This document shows positions 55,575 through 64,000 of a stretch of 64,000 bases of DNA, in pieces (position 1 is the stretch's first letter; the number at the start of each line of letters is the position of its first letter). The position numbers were made by a program, and so were the translations under genes. This stretch comes from Pseudomonas mediterranea CFBP 5447 (lineage in GTDB: Bacteria > Pseudomonadota > Gammaproteobacteria > Pseudomonadales > Pseudomonadaceae). Under the pieces are notes generated by a model, which ran no database searches, had not been told where the DNA came from, and worked only from the letters and a program-made list of their open reading frames with translations. Location of the stretch: NCBI RefSeq assembly GCF_000774145.1, contig NZ_KN322984.1, positions 461,085-525,084 on the forward strand. Reading direction: 5' to 3'.

Positions 55575-56860
55575 TGCGATTTCTTATCCGAAAAGCTATC
55601 CGGTGAACCCTCACCGAGGGCAAAGAGTTCCTGGGCCATGGCCAGCGCATCGAGGCGGCCCTCGGCAGTCAGCTTCTTCAGCTGGACACTGGGGGCGTGG
55701 AGCAATTTATTGGTCAGGCCACGGGCCAGTTGCACCAACACCTCTTCGGCGCTACCGCCGTTGGCAAGCAGGCGCTGGGCCTTTTGCAGCTCCTCATCGC
55801 GCAAGCGCTCGCTCTGCTGACGGTAGGCCTTGAGCACATCCACCGCAGCCAACTCGCGCAGGCGCACCATGAAGTCCTCGGCGCCGACGGTGATCATCTC
55901 TTCAGCCGCCTGGGCCGCGCCCTGACGGCTCTTGAGGTTCTCGGCGACCACTTCGTGCAGGTCGTCGACGCTATAAAGGTATACGTCGTCCAGTTCGCCG
56001 ACTTCCGGCTCGATGTCCCGGGGTACGGCAATGTCCACCATGAAGATCGGCTTGTGCTTGCGCAGCTTCAGGGCGCTTTCCACCGCGCCCTTGCCGAGGA
56101 TCGGCAGCTGGCTGGCGGTGGAACTGATGACGATGTCGCTGTGCACCAGCTCGGCCGGGATATCCGACAGCAGCACCGCGTGGGCGCCAAACTGTTCGGC
56201 CAGGGTACTGGCCCGCTCCAGGGTCCGGTTGGCGACGACGATGCGCTTGACCCCCAGGTCGTGCAGATGGCGGGCGACCAGGGTGATGGTCTCGCCGGCG
56301 CCGATCAGCAGCGCCTGGCTGCGTTGCAGATCGCTGAAGATCTGTTTTGCCAGGCTGACGGCGGCAAACGCCACGGACACCGGGTTCTCGCCAATGGCCG
56401 TGTCGGTGCGCACCTGCTTGGCGGCATTGAACGTGGCCTGGAACAACCGCCCCAGCAGCGGGCCGACCGTACCGGCCTCGCGGGCCACGGCATAGGCCGA
56501 CTTCATCTGGCCGAGGATCTGCGGCTCGCCCAGCACCAGCGAATCGAGCCCGGAGGCGACGCGCATCATGTGACGAACGGCCGCATCGTCTTCATGCACA
56601 TAAGCACTGGCACGCAGTTCTTCAAGGCTCAAATCGTGGTATTCGGCCAACCAGCGCAGCACGGCGTCGACCGAAACATGATCCTGTTCTATATAAAGTT
56701 CACTGCGATTGCAGGTGGAGAGGATCGCAGCCTCGCGGCTCTCGGTGAGCCGGCAGAGCTGCTGCAGGGCCTCCACCAGCTGCTCAGGCGTAAAGGCCAC
56801 GCGCTCGCGGACGTCTACTGAAGCAGTCTTGTGGTTGATACCAAGTGCAAGGAAGGCCAT
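55571..56860 (-). CDS. hemA: Glutamyl-tRNA reductase
   Basis: First committed step of C5-pathway tetrapyrrole synthesis: reduces glutamyl-tRNA to glutamate-1-semialdehyde. The 429-aa protein has the catalytic Cys in [11 protein letters not shown] and the NADPH domain motif [17 protein letters not shown]. It heads the hemA-prfA-prmC-moeB-murI run and diverges from the TPR lipoprotein gene. Confidence 0.97.
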   Translation of the reverse strand: MAFLALGINHKTASVDVRERVAFTPEQLVEALQQLCRLTESREAAILSTCNRSELYIEQDHVSVDAVLRWLAEYHDLSLEELRASAYVHEDDAAVRHMMRVASGLDSLVLGEPQILGQMKSAYAVAREAGTVGPLLGRLFQATFNAAKQVRTDTAIGENPVSVAFAAVSLAKQIFSDLQRSQALLIGAGETITLVARHLHDLGVKRIVVANRTLERASTLAEQFGAHAVLLSDIPAELVHSDIVISSTASQLPILGKGAVESALKLRKHKPIFMVDIAVPRDIEPEVGELDDVYLYSVDDLHEVVAENLKSRQGAAQAAEEMITVGAEDFMVRLRELAAVDVLKAYRQQSERLRDEELQKAQRLLANGGSAEEVLVQLARGLTNKLLHAPSVQLKKLTAEGRLDALAMAQELFALGEGSPDSFSDKKSQ

Positions 56861-57032
56861 TCAAGGTCGCTGATGGTGACGTGAAGCCGGCAATTGTCCT
56901 ACTTCGCCAGATCCAGAACAACCACTGCATCTCTATCGCCCTCGCTGGCTTCGTAAATCGACGGGGCGGTTATGTTTGACCGAAGGCTTGTGTCATGATG
57001 ATCCGACCGCAGGTTAGTCGTCCTCTTCCTAT

Positions 57033-58757
57033 ATGAATAGATCTTCCGCGTTGCTCCTCGCTCTTGCCTTGCTCAGCGGCTGCCAGTCCATGGCCCCCGT
57101 TTCGACGGACGGTACGCCGCCGGTCGAAGACAGCACGCAGGCACCCGAAAAACCCAAGGTCTACGGCTCGTTCAGCGAAGAAACCATCTTCAGCCTGTTG
57201 AGCGCCGAACTGGCGGGCCAGCGCAATCGCTTCGACATTGCGCTGGACAACTACGTGACCCAGGCCATCAATACCCAGGACCCGGGCATCTCCGAGCGGG
57301 CGTTCCGCATCGCCGAGTACCTGGGGGCCGACCAGGCGGCGCTGGATACCGCGATGATCTGGGCCCGCAATGCCCCGGACGACCTCGAAGCGCAACGCGC
57401 CGCCGCCGTGCAACTGGCACGCGCCGGGCGCTACGACGATTCCATGGCCTATATGGAGAAAGTCCTCCAGGGCAAAGGGGATACCCACTTCGATTTCCTC
57501 GCGCTGTCGGCTGCCGATACCGACCAGGAAACCCGCAGCGGCCTGATGAAAAGCTTCGATCGCCTGTTGGAGCGCCATCCGAACAACGGTCAGTTGATTT
57601 TCGGCAAGGCCCTGCTGTTGCAACAGGATGGCGACGCCCAGGGCGCCCTCACCCTGCTGGAAGACAACCCGCCGGAAGCCGGCGAAGTGGCGCCGATCCT
57701 GCTGCGTGCTCGCCTGCTGCAAGGCTTGAACCGCGGCGATGAAGCCCTGCCGCTGCTGGAAAAAAGCATCAAGAAGTATCCGGACGACAAGCGCCTGCGC
57801 CTCACCTACGCCCGCATGCTGGTGGAAAACAACCGCATGGACGATGCCAAGGTGGAGTTTTCCAGCCTGGTCCAGCAGTACCCCGAAGACGACGAGTTGC
57901 GCTACTCCCTGGCACTGGTCTGCCTGGAAGCCAAGGCCTGGGACGAGGCCAAGGGCTACCTGGAAGACTTGATCGCCCGGGAAAGCCACGTCGACTCGGC
58001 CCACCTGAACCTGGGCCGCATTGCCGAAGAACGCAACGACCCGGAAAGCGCGCTGATCGAGTACGCCCAGGTCGGTCCGGGCAACGACTACCTGCCGGCA
58101 CAGTTGCGCCAGGCCGATATCCTGATCGGCAACGGCAAGACGGCCGAGGCCCAGAGCCGCCTGGCCGTGCAGCGCGACGCCCAGCCGGACTACGGCATCC
58201 AGCTCTACCTGATCGAAGCCGAGACCCTGTCGGCCAACAATCAGGGCGACAAGGCCTGGAGCGTGCTGCAGCAGGCCTTGAAGCAATACCCGGACGACTT
58301 GAACCTGTTGTACACCCGCGCCATGCTGGCGGAAAAACGCAATGACCTGGGGCAGATGGAAAAAGACCTGCGCCTGATCATCCAGCGCGACCCCGACAAC
58401 GCCATGGCCCTGAACGCCCTCGGCTATACCCTGTCGGACCGCACCACCCGCTATGCCGAAGCCAAGGTATTGATCGAGCAGGCCCACCAGCTCAACCCGG
58501 AAGACCCGGCGGTGCTCGACAGTCTCGGCTGGGTGAATTTCCGCCTGGGCAACCTCGACGAAGCCGAACGCCTGCTGCGCCAGGCCCTGGAGCGCTTTCC
58601 CGACCAGGAAGTCGCCGCTCACCTGGGCGAGGTCCTGTGGGCCGCCGGCAAACAACGCGAGGCCCGGCAGATCTGGAGCAAGTTCCTCAAGGAGCAGCCT
58701 GACAGTCCCATCCTGCGCGGTACCATCAAACGCCTGACCGGATCAGAGACCCTTTAA
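57033..58757 (+). CDS. Tetratricopeptide-repeat lipoprotein
   Basis: 574-aa protein with a lipoprotein signal (LALLSGCQS, Cys near 16) and many TPR units along its length (for example in [25 protein letters not shown]). It is likely an envelope scaffold for a protein complex. Four bases separate its stop from the lolB start, so the pair is co-transcribed with the outer-membrane lipoprotein factor LolB; this order is conserved in Pseudomonas. Confidence 0.88.
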   Translation: MNRSSALLLALALLSGCQSMAPVSTDGTPPVEDSTQAPEKPKVYGSFSEETIFSLLSAELAGQRNRFDIALDNYVTQAINTQDPGISERAFRIAEYLGADQAALDTAMIWARNAPDDLEAQRAAAVQLARAGRYDDSMAYMEKVLQGKGDTHFDFLALSAADTDQETRSGLMKSFDRLLERHPNNGQLIFGKALLLQQDGDAQGALTLLEDNPPEAGEVAPILLRARLLQGLNRGDEALPLLEKSIKKYPDDKRLRLTYARMLVENNRMDDAKVEFSSLVQQYPEDDELRYSLALVCLEAKAWDEAKGYLEDLIARESHVDSAHLNLGRIAEERNDPESALIEYAQVGPGNDYLPAQLRQADILIGNGKTAEAQSRLAVQRDAQPDYGIQLYLIEAETLSANNQGDKAWSVLQQALKQYPDDLNLLYTRAMLAEKRNDLGQMEKDLRLIIQRDPDNAMALNALGYTLSDRTTRYAEAKVLIEQAHQLNPEDPAVLDSLGWVNFRLGNLDEAERLLRQALERFPDQEVAAHLGEVLWAAGKQREARQIWSKFLKEQPDSPILRGTIKRLTGSETL

Positions 58758-58761
58758 GATT

Positions 58762-59379
58762 ATGTTTTTGCGCCACCTCATCGTTTTCAGCTTAATCGCC
58801 CTGCTCGCTGGCTGTACGGGCTTCGGCACCCGCGAATCCGTCCAGGGCCACGGCAACCCGGCCCAGTGGCGTGAACACAAGGCGCAACTGAGCGGCCTCG
58901 ACGGCTGGCAGATCGACGGCAAGATCGGCATCCGCGCACCGAAGGATTCGGGCAGCGGCACACTGTTCTGGCTGCAACGCCAGGACTACTACGACATCCG
59001 CCTGTCCGGCCCGCTGGGACGCGGCGCGGCGCGCCTGACCGGCCGGCCGGGGCAGGTTTCGCTGGAGGTCGCCAATCAGGGCCGCTACGAAGCCCCCACG
59101 CCCGAAGCCCTGCTGGAAGAACAACTGGGCTGGAAATTGCCGGTCTCCCACCTGACCTGGTGGGTGCGCGGGCTGCCGGCACCGGACAGCAAGAGCCGCC
59201 TGACCCTGGATGCCGACAGCCGCCTGTCCAACCTGGAACAGGACGACTGGCAGATCGAATACCTCAGCTACGCCCAACAGAACGGTTACTGGCTGCCCGA
59301 GCGGATCAAGCTGCACGGCAGCGACCTGGATGTCACGCTGGTGATCAAGCAATGGCAACCGCGCAAGCTGGGGCAATGA
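58762..59379 (+). CDS. lolB: Outer-membrane lipoprotein LolB
   Basis: Receives lipoproteins from LolA and inserts them into the outer membrane. The 205-aa protein has the lipobox LLAGC (Cys near 18) and the LolB core ([13 protein letters not shown] and [13 protein letters not shown]). Starts four bases after the TPR gene and is one base from the ispE start. Confidence 0.95.
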   Translation: MFLRHLIVFSLIALLAGCTGFGTRESVQGHGNPAQWREHKAQLSGLDGWQIDGKIGIRAPKDSGSGTLFWLQRQDYYDIRLSGPLGRGAARLTGRPGQVSLEVANQGRYEAPTPEALLEEQLGWKLPVSHLTWWVRGLPAPDSKSRLTLDADSRLSNLEQDDWQIEYLSYAQQNGYWLPERIKLHGSDLDVTLVIKQWQPRKLGQ

Positions 59380-59380
59380 C

Positions 59381-60232
59381 ATGACCGCTGCGCGCCTGAC
59401 CCTGCCCTCCCCGGCCAAGCTCAACCTGATGCTGCACATCCTGGGGCGTCGTCCGGACGGTTACCACGAGCTGCAGACGATTTTCCAGTTCCTGGACTAC
59501 GGCGATGAAATCACCTTCGCGGTACGCGAGGACGGTGCCATCCGCCTGCACACCGAGTTCGAAGGCGTTCCCCACGACAGCAACCTGATCGTCAAGGCCG
59601 CAAGAAAACTCCAGGAGCAATCCGGTTGTTCGCTGGGCATCGACATCTGGATCGAAAAAATCCTGCCCATGGGCGGCGGTATCGGTGGCGGCAGCTCGAA
59701 TGCGGCGACGACTCTGCTCGGGCTCAACCACCTCTGGCAACTGGGCTGGGACGCCGATCGGCTGGCAGCGCTTGGCCTGGAACTGGGGGCGGATGTCCCG
59801 GTTTTCGTGCGTGGGCACGCCGCTTTTGCCGAAGGCGTCGGGGAAAAACTCACGCCGGTAGAGCCCGAAGAACCCTGGTACCTGGTACTGGTGCCGCAAG
59901 TCTCTGTAAGTACAGCAGAAATTTTTTCAGATCCACTGTTGACACGTAACTCTCCGCCCATTAAAGTGCGCCCCGTTCCCAAGGGAAACAGTCGAAATGA
60001 CTGCTTACCGGTGGTAGCGAGGCGTTACCCAGATGTACGTAACGCTTTGAATTTGTTAGGTAAATTTACCGAAGCAAAACTCACCGGAACTGGAAGTTGT
60101 GTGTTTGGGGGCTTCCCAAGCAAAGCTGAAGCTGATAAAGTCTCGGCCCTTCTGACAGAGACCCTTACAGGGTTTGTAGCGAAAGGAAGCAACGTTTCGA
60201 TGTTGCATCGCAAGCTGCAAAGTCTGCTCTAA
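59381..60232 (+). CDS. ispE: 4-diphosphocytidyl-2-C-methyl-D-erythritol kinase
   Basis: GHMP kinase phosphorylating CDP-methylerythritol in the MEP isoprenoid pathway. The 283-aa protein has the GHMP motif [16 protein letters not shown] and the N-terminal [21 protein letters not shown]. Base composition changes sharply near 59900: counted 60-bp blocks fall from 41 G+C (59701-59760) to 28-30 (60001-60180), and rare codons such as TTA, GTA, AGG and GGA appear. The protein stays intact. The low-GC segment runs up to the tRNA and prs leader. Confidence 0.96.
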   Translation: MTAARLTLPSPAKLNLMLHILGRRPDGYHELQTIFQFLDYGDEITFAVREDGAIRLHTEFEGVPHDSNLIVKAARKLQEQSGCSLGIDIWIEKILPMGGGIGGGSSNAATTLLGLNHLWQLGWDADRLAALGLELGADVPVFVRGHAAFAEGVGEKLTPVEPEEPWYLVLVPQVSVSTAEIFSDPLLTRNSPPIKVRPVPKGNSRNDCLPVVARRYPDVRNALNLLGKFTEAKLTGTGSCVFGGFPSKAEADKVSALLTETLTGFVAKGSNVSMLHRKLQSLL

Positions 60233-60269
60233 AAGGAATCGAGTGCTGGGCACTCGCAGCAACAGATAC

Positions 60270-60344
60270 AGGGGCGTCGCCAAGCGGTAAGGCAGCAGGT
60301 TTTGATCCTGCCATGCGTTGGTTCGAATCCAGCCGCCCCTGCCA
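60270..60344 (+). tRNA. tRNA-Gln (TTG anticodon)
   Basis: 75 nt including an encoded CCA. The acceptor stem AGGGGCG/CGCCCCT is perfect, the anticodon arm GCAGG-TTTTGAT-CCTGC places TTG at the anticodon, and the T-arm has GGTTCGAATCC. Lies between ispE and prs, its usual place in Pseudomonas. Confidence 0.97.
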
Positions 60345-60391
60345 TTTTCCTATACTCATCCAGGTATACCCTCAGCCTTCAGGTACTGCGC

Positions 60392-61333
60392 GTGTCCAAG
60401 ATGATGGTCTTTACGGGGAACGCTAACCCCGATCTGGCTCGGCGTGTCGTACGTCAGCTGCATATCCCTCTCGGTGACATTTCTGTCGGTAAGTTCTCCG
60501 ACGGCGAAATCACTGCCGAGATCAATGAAAACGTTCGCGGTAAAGACGTCTTCATTATTCAGCCGACTTGCGCTCCGACCAACGATAACCTGATGGAACT
60601 CGTCGTGATGGCTGATGCCTTCCGCCGTTCCTCGGCTACTCGTATCACTGCTGTTATTCCCTACTTTGGTTATGCCCGCCAGGATCGCCGTCCGCGTTCC
60701 GCGCGTGTAGCAATCAGCGCGAAAGTCGTGGCTGACATGCTCACCGTCGTCGGCATCGACCGTGTGCTCACGGTTGACCTGCATGCTGACCAGATCCAGG
60801 GCTTCTTCGATATTCCCGTGGACAACATCTACGGCTCCCCCGTTCTGGTGGATGACATTGAAGATCAGCGCTTCGAGAACCTGATGATCGTGTCCCCGGA
60901 CATTGGCGGCGTCGTGCGTGCACGGGCAGTGGCCAAATCCCTGGGCGTGGATCTGGGTATCATCGACAAACGCCGTGAGAAAGCCAATCACTCCGAAGTG
61001 ATGCATATCATCGGTGACGTCGAAGGGCGTACCTGTATCCTGGTCGACGACATGGTCGACACCGCCGGCACCCTGTGCCACGCGGCGAAGGCCCTGAAAG
61101 AGCATGGCGCTGCCAAGGTCTTTGCCTACTGCACACACCCTGTGCTGTCGGGTCGGGCCATCGAGAACATTGAAAATTCCGTGCTGGACGAGCTGGTGGT
61201 GACCAACACCATCCCGCTGTCCGCCGCCGCACAAGCCTGTGTACGTATCCGTCAACTGGATATCGCACCGGTGGTTGCCGAAGCGGTTCGCCGCATCAGC
61301 AATGAAGAATCGATCAGCGCGATGTTCCGCTAA
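60392..61333 (+). CDS. prs: Ribose-phosphate pyrophosphokinase
   Basis: Makes PRPP from ribose-5-phosphate and ATP for nucleotide, His and Trp synthesis. The 313-aa protein has the PRPP loop [19 protein letters not shown] and the conserved ATP-site FGYARQDRR. The start is GTG at 60392 ([12 protein letters not shown]); the frame is open from 60302 through the tRNA. A strong terminator follows. PRPP made here feeds hpt and upp elsewhere in the window. Confidence 0.97.
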   Translation: MSKMMVFTGNANPDLARRVVRQLHIPLGDISVGKFSDGEITAEINENVRGKDVFIIQPTCAPTNDNLMELVVMADAFRRSSATRITAVIPYFGYARQDRRPRSARVAISAKVVADMLTVVGIDRVLTVDLHADQIQGFFDIPVDNIYGSPVLVDDIEDQRFENLMIVSPDIGGVVRARAVAKSLGVDLGIIDKRREKANHSEVMHIIGDVEGRTCILVDDMVDTAGTLCHAAKALKEHGAAKVFAYCTHPVLSGRAIENIENSVLDELVVTNTIPLSAAAQACVRIRQLDIAPVVAEAVRRISNEESISAMFR

Positions 61334-61372
61334 GGGCCCTGCCCTTACATGACATCCCGTTGACGAAAAGCG

Positions 61373-61409
61373 CCCCGCCCCAACACCCATGTTGGGGCGG
61401 GGCTTTTTT
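61373..61409 (+). terminator. Rho-independent terminator after prs
   Basis: CCCCGCCCCAAC/GTTGGGGCGGGG stem with a short loop followed by a T-run. Separates prs from rplY. Confidence 0.93.
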
Positions 61410-61470
61410 GCCCATCCGCTTTGACGTCGGTCGCAGACGTCACCCGGAATGGCTATTTTGGAGATACAAA

Positions 61471-62073
61471 ATGACTGATTTCATCCTGAACGCCCAAGCG
61501 CGTACCGACCTGGGGAAAGGTGCGAGCCGCCGCCTGCGTCGTCTCGCCAGCCAGGTTCCTGCCGTTGTATACGGTGGTGACAAGGCCCCTGAGTCCATCA
61601 CCATGCTGGCCAAGGAAGTTGCCAAGCTGTTCGAAGACGAGGCTGCTTTCAGCCACGTAATCGAGCTGAACGTCGATGGCAAGAAGCAGAACGTCATCGT
61701 TAAAGCGATGCAGCGTCACCCGGCCAAGCAATTCATCATGCACGCCGACTTCATTCGCGTCGTCGCTGGCCAGAAACTGACCGCTACCGTTCCAGTGCAC
61801 TTCATCAACGAAGCTGCTCCGGTCAAGAAAGGCGGCGAAATCTCGCACGTGACTTCCGAGCTGGAAGTATCCTGCCTGCCGAAAGACCTGCCTGAATTCA
61901 TCGAAGTCGACCTGGCTGACGCCGAAATCGGCACGATCATTCACCTGTCTGACCTCAAGGCCCCTAAAGGCGTTGAGTTCGTTGCCCTGGCACACGGTGA
62001 TGACAAGGCTGTTGCCAACGTCCACGCTCCACGTGTTGCTCCAGAAGCTACTGAAGAAGGCGCTGCAGAGTAA
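61471..62073 (+). CDS. rplY: 50S ribosomal protein L25 (CTC form)
   Basis: 5S rRNA-binding protein. The 200-aa protein is the long TL5/CTC type: an N-terminal L25 domain (about 1-90, [18 protein letters not shown]) plus a C-terminal beta domain with an acidic tail. GGAG precedes the ATG. The prs-rplY-pth-ychF order is conserved in Pseudomonas. Confidence 0.97.
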   Translation: MTDFILNAQARTDLGKGASRRLRRLASQVPAVVYGGDKAPESITMLAKEVAKLFEDEAAFSHVIELNVDGKKQNVIVKAMQRHPAKQFIMHADFIRVVAGQKLTATVPVHFINEAAPVKKGGEISHVTSELEVSCLPKDLPEFIEVDLADAEIGTIIHLSDLKAPKGVEFVALAHGDDKAVANVHAPRVAPEATEEGAAE

Positions 62074-62234
62074 TTTCACTCTGTTGCCGGAGTGACCGGA
62101 AAACATCGCGGACTGGAACGTAGCGAGACAGCGGGCGGGAACGCGAAGTTTACTTAACGGTAGATCCGCACTGTTCGTCCACTGTCGCTACGTCTGATCG
62201 CGACGTTATCCACACTCCAGGAAGGGCCCCTATC

Positions 62235-62819
62235 GTGACTGCCATCAAACTGATCGTTGGCCTGGGAAATCCAGGCACCGAATACGAACAGACCCGGCAT
62301 AACGCAGGGGCCCTTTTTGTTGAGCGCATCGCGCACGCGCAAGGCGTCAGCCTGGCGGCCGATCGCAAGTATTTCGGCCTGACCGGACGCTTTTCGCATC
62401 AAGGTCAGGATGTTCGCCTGTTGATCCCCACCACCTACATGAACCGCAGCGGCCAGGCCGTGGCGGCATTGGCCGGTTTCTTCCGCATCAAGCCTGAAGA
62501 AATCCTGGTGGCCCACGACGAACTCGACCTGCCTCCGGGCGTCGCCAAGCTCAAGCAGGGCGGCGGCCATGGCGGTCACAACGGGCTGCGCGACATCATC
62601 GCGCAGCTGGGTAATCAGAATACCTTTCACCGCCTGCGGCTTGGCATCGGCCACCCGGGCGTAGCCAGCATGGTTTCAAATTTTGTCCTGGGTCGCGCGC
62701 CTCGCGCCGAACAGGAAAAACTCGATGCCAGCATCGACTTTGCCCTCGGCGTGCTGCCGGATATCCTCGCCGGTGAATGGAACCGCGCGATGAAAAACCT
62801 GCACAGCCAGAAGGCCTGA
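62235..62819 (+). CDS. pth: Peptidyl-tRNA hydrolase
   Basis: Recycles peptidyl-tRNA released from stalled ribosomes. The 194-aa protein has the catalytic His in [10 protein letters not shown] and the other signature [12 protein letters not shown]; Asn in TYMNRSG is also present. Lies 21 bp before ychF on the same strand. Confidence 0.97.
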   Translation: MTAIKLIVGLGNPGTEYEQTRHNAGALFVERIAHAQGVSLAADRKYFGLTGRFSHQGQDVRLLIPTTYMNRSGQAVAALAGFFRIKPEEILVAHDELDLPPGVAKLKQGGGHGGHNGLRDIIAQLGNQNTFHRLRLGIGHPGVASMVSNFVLGRAPRAEQEKLDASIDFALGVLPDILAGEWNRAMKNLHSQKA

Positions 62820-62840
62820 CTCTTACCGAGGGGAAACACC

Positions 62841-63941
62841 ATGGGATTCAATTGCGGCATCGTCGGCCTGCCTAACGTCGGCAAGTCCACCCTGTTCAAC
62901 GCCCTGACCAAATCCGGTATCGCGGCCGAGAACTTCCCCTTCTGCACCATCGAGCCGAACAGCGGTATCGTGCCGATGCCGGATTCTCGCCTGGACGCGC
63001 TGGCGGCCATCGTCAACCCCAAGCGCATCCTGCCGACCACCATGGAGTTCGTCGACATCGCGGGCCTCGTCGCCGGCGCCTCGAAAGGCGAAGGCCTGGG
63101 CAACAAGTTCCTGGCCAACATCCGTGAAACCGACGCCATCGCCCACGTGGTGCGCTGCTTTGAAGACGAGAACGTGATTCACGTCTCCAACAGCGTCGAC
63201 CCGAAGCGTGACATCGAGATCATCGACCTGGAACTGATCTTCGCCGACCTCGACAGCTGCGAAAAGCAACTGCAGAAAGTCACCCGCAACGCCAAGGGTG
63301 GCGACAAGGACGCAGTGGTCCAGAAAGGCCTGCTGGAGCAATTGATCGCCCACTTCACCGAGGGCAAGCCTGCGCGCAGCCTGATGAAGAACATGAGCAC
63401 CGAAGAGAAACTGGTGATCAAGGGCTTCCACCTGCTGACCACCAAGCCGGTCATGTATATCGCCAACGTCGCTGAAGACGGTTTCGAGAACAACCCGCAC
63501 CTGGACGTGGTCAAGGCCATCGCCGAAGAAGAAGGCGCGGTGGTGGTTCCGGTCTGCAACAAGATCGAAGCCGAAATCGCCGAGCTGGACGACGGCGAAG
63601 AGAAAGACATGTTCCTCGAGGCCCTGGGCCTGGAAGAACCTGGCCTGAACCGTGTGATCCGCGCCGGCTATGAAATGCTTCACCTGCAGACCTACTTCAC
63701 TGCCGGTGTCGAAGAAGTCCGCGCCTGGACCGTGCGTGTCGGTGCCACCGCACCGCAAGCCGCTGGCGTGATCCACACCGACTTCGAAAAAGGCTTCATC
63801 CGTGCCGAGGTGATCGCCTACAACGACTTCATCCAGTACAAGGGTGAAGCCGGTGCCAAGGAAGCCGGTAAATGGCGTCTGGAAGGCAAGGAATACGTCG
63901 TCAAGGACGGCGACGTGATGCACTTCCGCTTCAACGTCTGA
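62841..63941 (+). CDS. ychF: Redox-regulated ATPase YchF
   Basis: Obg-family P-loop protein that binds ATP rather than GTP; linked to ribosome function and oxidative stress. The 366-aa protein has the P-loop GLPNVGKST, the switch region DIAGLV, and NKIE in place of NKxD, the variation that explains ATP preference. A C-terminal TGS domain is present. GAGGGG precedes the ATG. Last gene in the window. Confidence 0.97.
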   Translation: MGFNCGIVGLPNVGKSTLFNALTKSGIAAENFPFCTIEPNSGIVPMPDSRLDALAAIVNPKRILPTTMEFVDIAGLVAGASKGEGLGNKFLANIRETDAIAHVVRCFEDENVIHVSNSVDPKRDIEIIDLELIFADLDSCEKQLQKVTRNAKGGDKDAVVQKGLLEQLIAHFTEGKPARSLMKNMSTEEKLVIKGFHLLTTKPVMYIANVAEDGFENNPHLDVVKAIAEEEGAVVVPVCNKIEAEIAELDDGEEKDMFLEALGLEEPGLNRVIRAGYEMLHLQTYFTAGVEEVRAWTVRVGATAPQAAGVIHTDFEKGFIRAEVIAYNDFIQYKGEAGAKEAGKWRLEGKEYVVKDGDVMHFRFNV

Positions 63942-63950
63942 CGGTTTGTC

Positions 63951-63975
63951 GCGTGGCAGCTCATCACTGCCACGC
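63951..63975 (+). terminator. Hairpin after ychF
   Basis: GCGTGGCAG/CTGCCACGC perfect 9-bp stem with a 7-base loop. No T-run follows, so a terminator role is uncertain. Confidence 0.4.
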
Positions 63976-64000
63976 ACCCTCCCCCACGGACATCAGGACA

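Overview
This 64-kb window is chromosomal DNA from a fluorescent Pseudomonas (P. fluorescens group). The GC-rich codon use, the REP elements and many genes in Pseudomonas-specific order support this: petABC with sspAB and rpsI/rplM, the mqo-hpt-upp-uraA block that parallels P. aeruginosa PA4640-PA4647, and lolB-ispE-tRNAGln-prs-rplY-pth-ychF. I see no prophage, insertion sequence, CRISPR array or rRNA. The window is mostly core genome with a few accessory or poorly described loci.

Layout. 1-890 is non-coding: a 632-bp palindrome with perfect 275-bp arms, followed by a probable dispersed repeat. 891-5766 (minus) holds sspB, sspA, the cytochrome bc1 genes petC/petB/petA, then rpsI and rplM. 6012-9451 holds a Tas-type aldo-keto reductase, an acyl-CoA dehydrogenase and a GlxA-type AraC regulator. 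9636-14210 holds zapE, trpS, an alpha/beta hydrolase, zapG and ogt. 14268-22552 (minus) is a fatty-acid-type locus: acyl-CoA ligase, DUF1302 outer-membrane protein, DUF1329 periplasmic protein and a MalT-like LuxR regulator. 22774-30467 holds an acetyltransferase, a LysE exporter, a 2-hydroxyacid dehydrogenase, rsmC, a yybP-ykoY manganese riboswitch in front of a TMEM165/GDT1 transporter, an M48 protease and a chemoreceptor. 30573-34944 holds an SRAP protein, several small conserved proteins, an acyltransferase and a YajG lipoprotein.

35679-43303 carries mqo behind a gene-free stretch of about 730 bp, two small proteins, a SulP transporter, a cupin, hpt, upp and uraA. 43436-50981 looks like a light and photodamage response locus: hemH, a TIGR01777 epimerase, an FAD oxidoreductase, a DUF523-DUF1722 protein, a LitR/CarH-like MerR regulator whose cobalamin pocket motifs are degenerate, photolyase and a degenerate SDR. 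TTGTACA boxes lie in both main intergenic regions of this cluster. 51482-56860 (minus) holds pagL, murI, moeB, prmC, prfA and hemA. 57033-63941 (plus) holds a TPR lipoprotein, lolB, ispE, tRNA-Gln, prs, rplY, pth and ychF.

REP elements of two families (a GTGGGAGCGAGCCTGCTCGCGA type and a GTGGCGAGGGAGCTTGCTCCC type), mostly as inverted pairs, sit at the 3' ends of many transcription units. The best candidates for follow-up are the photo-response cluster with its operator boxes, the DUF1302/DUF1329/LuxR/ligase locus, the giant palindrome and the sharp compositional break inside ispE. All functional calls come from reading motifs and recalling families; no database search was run.
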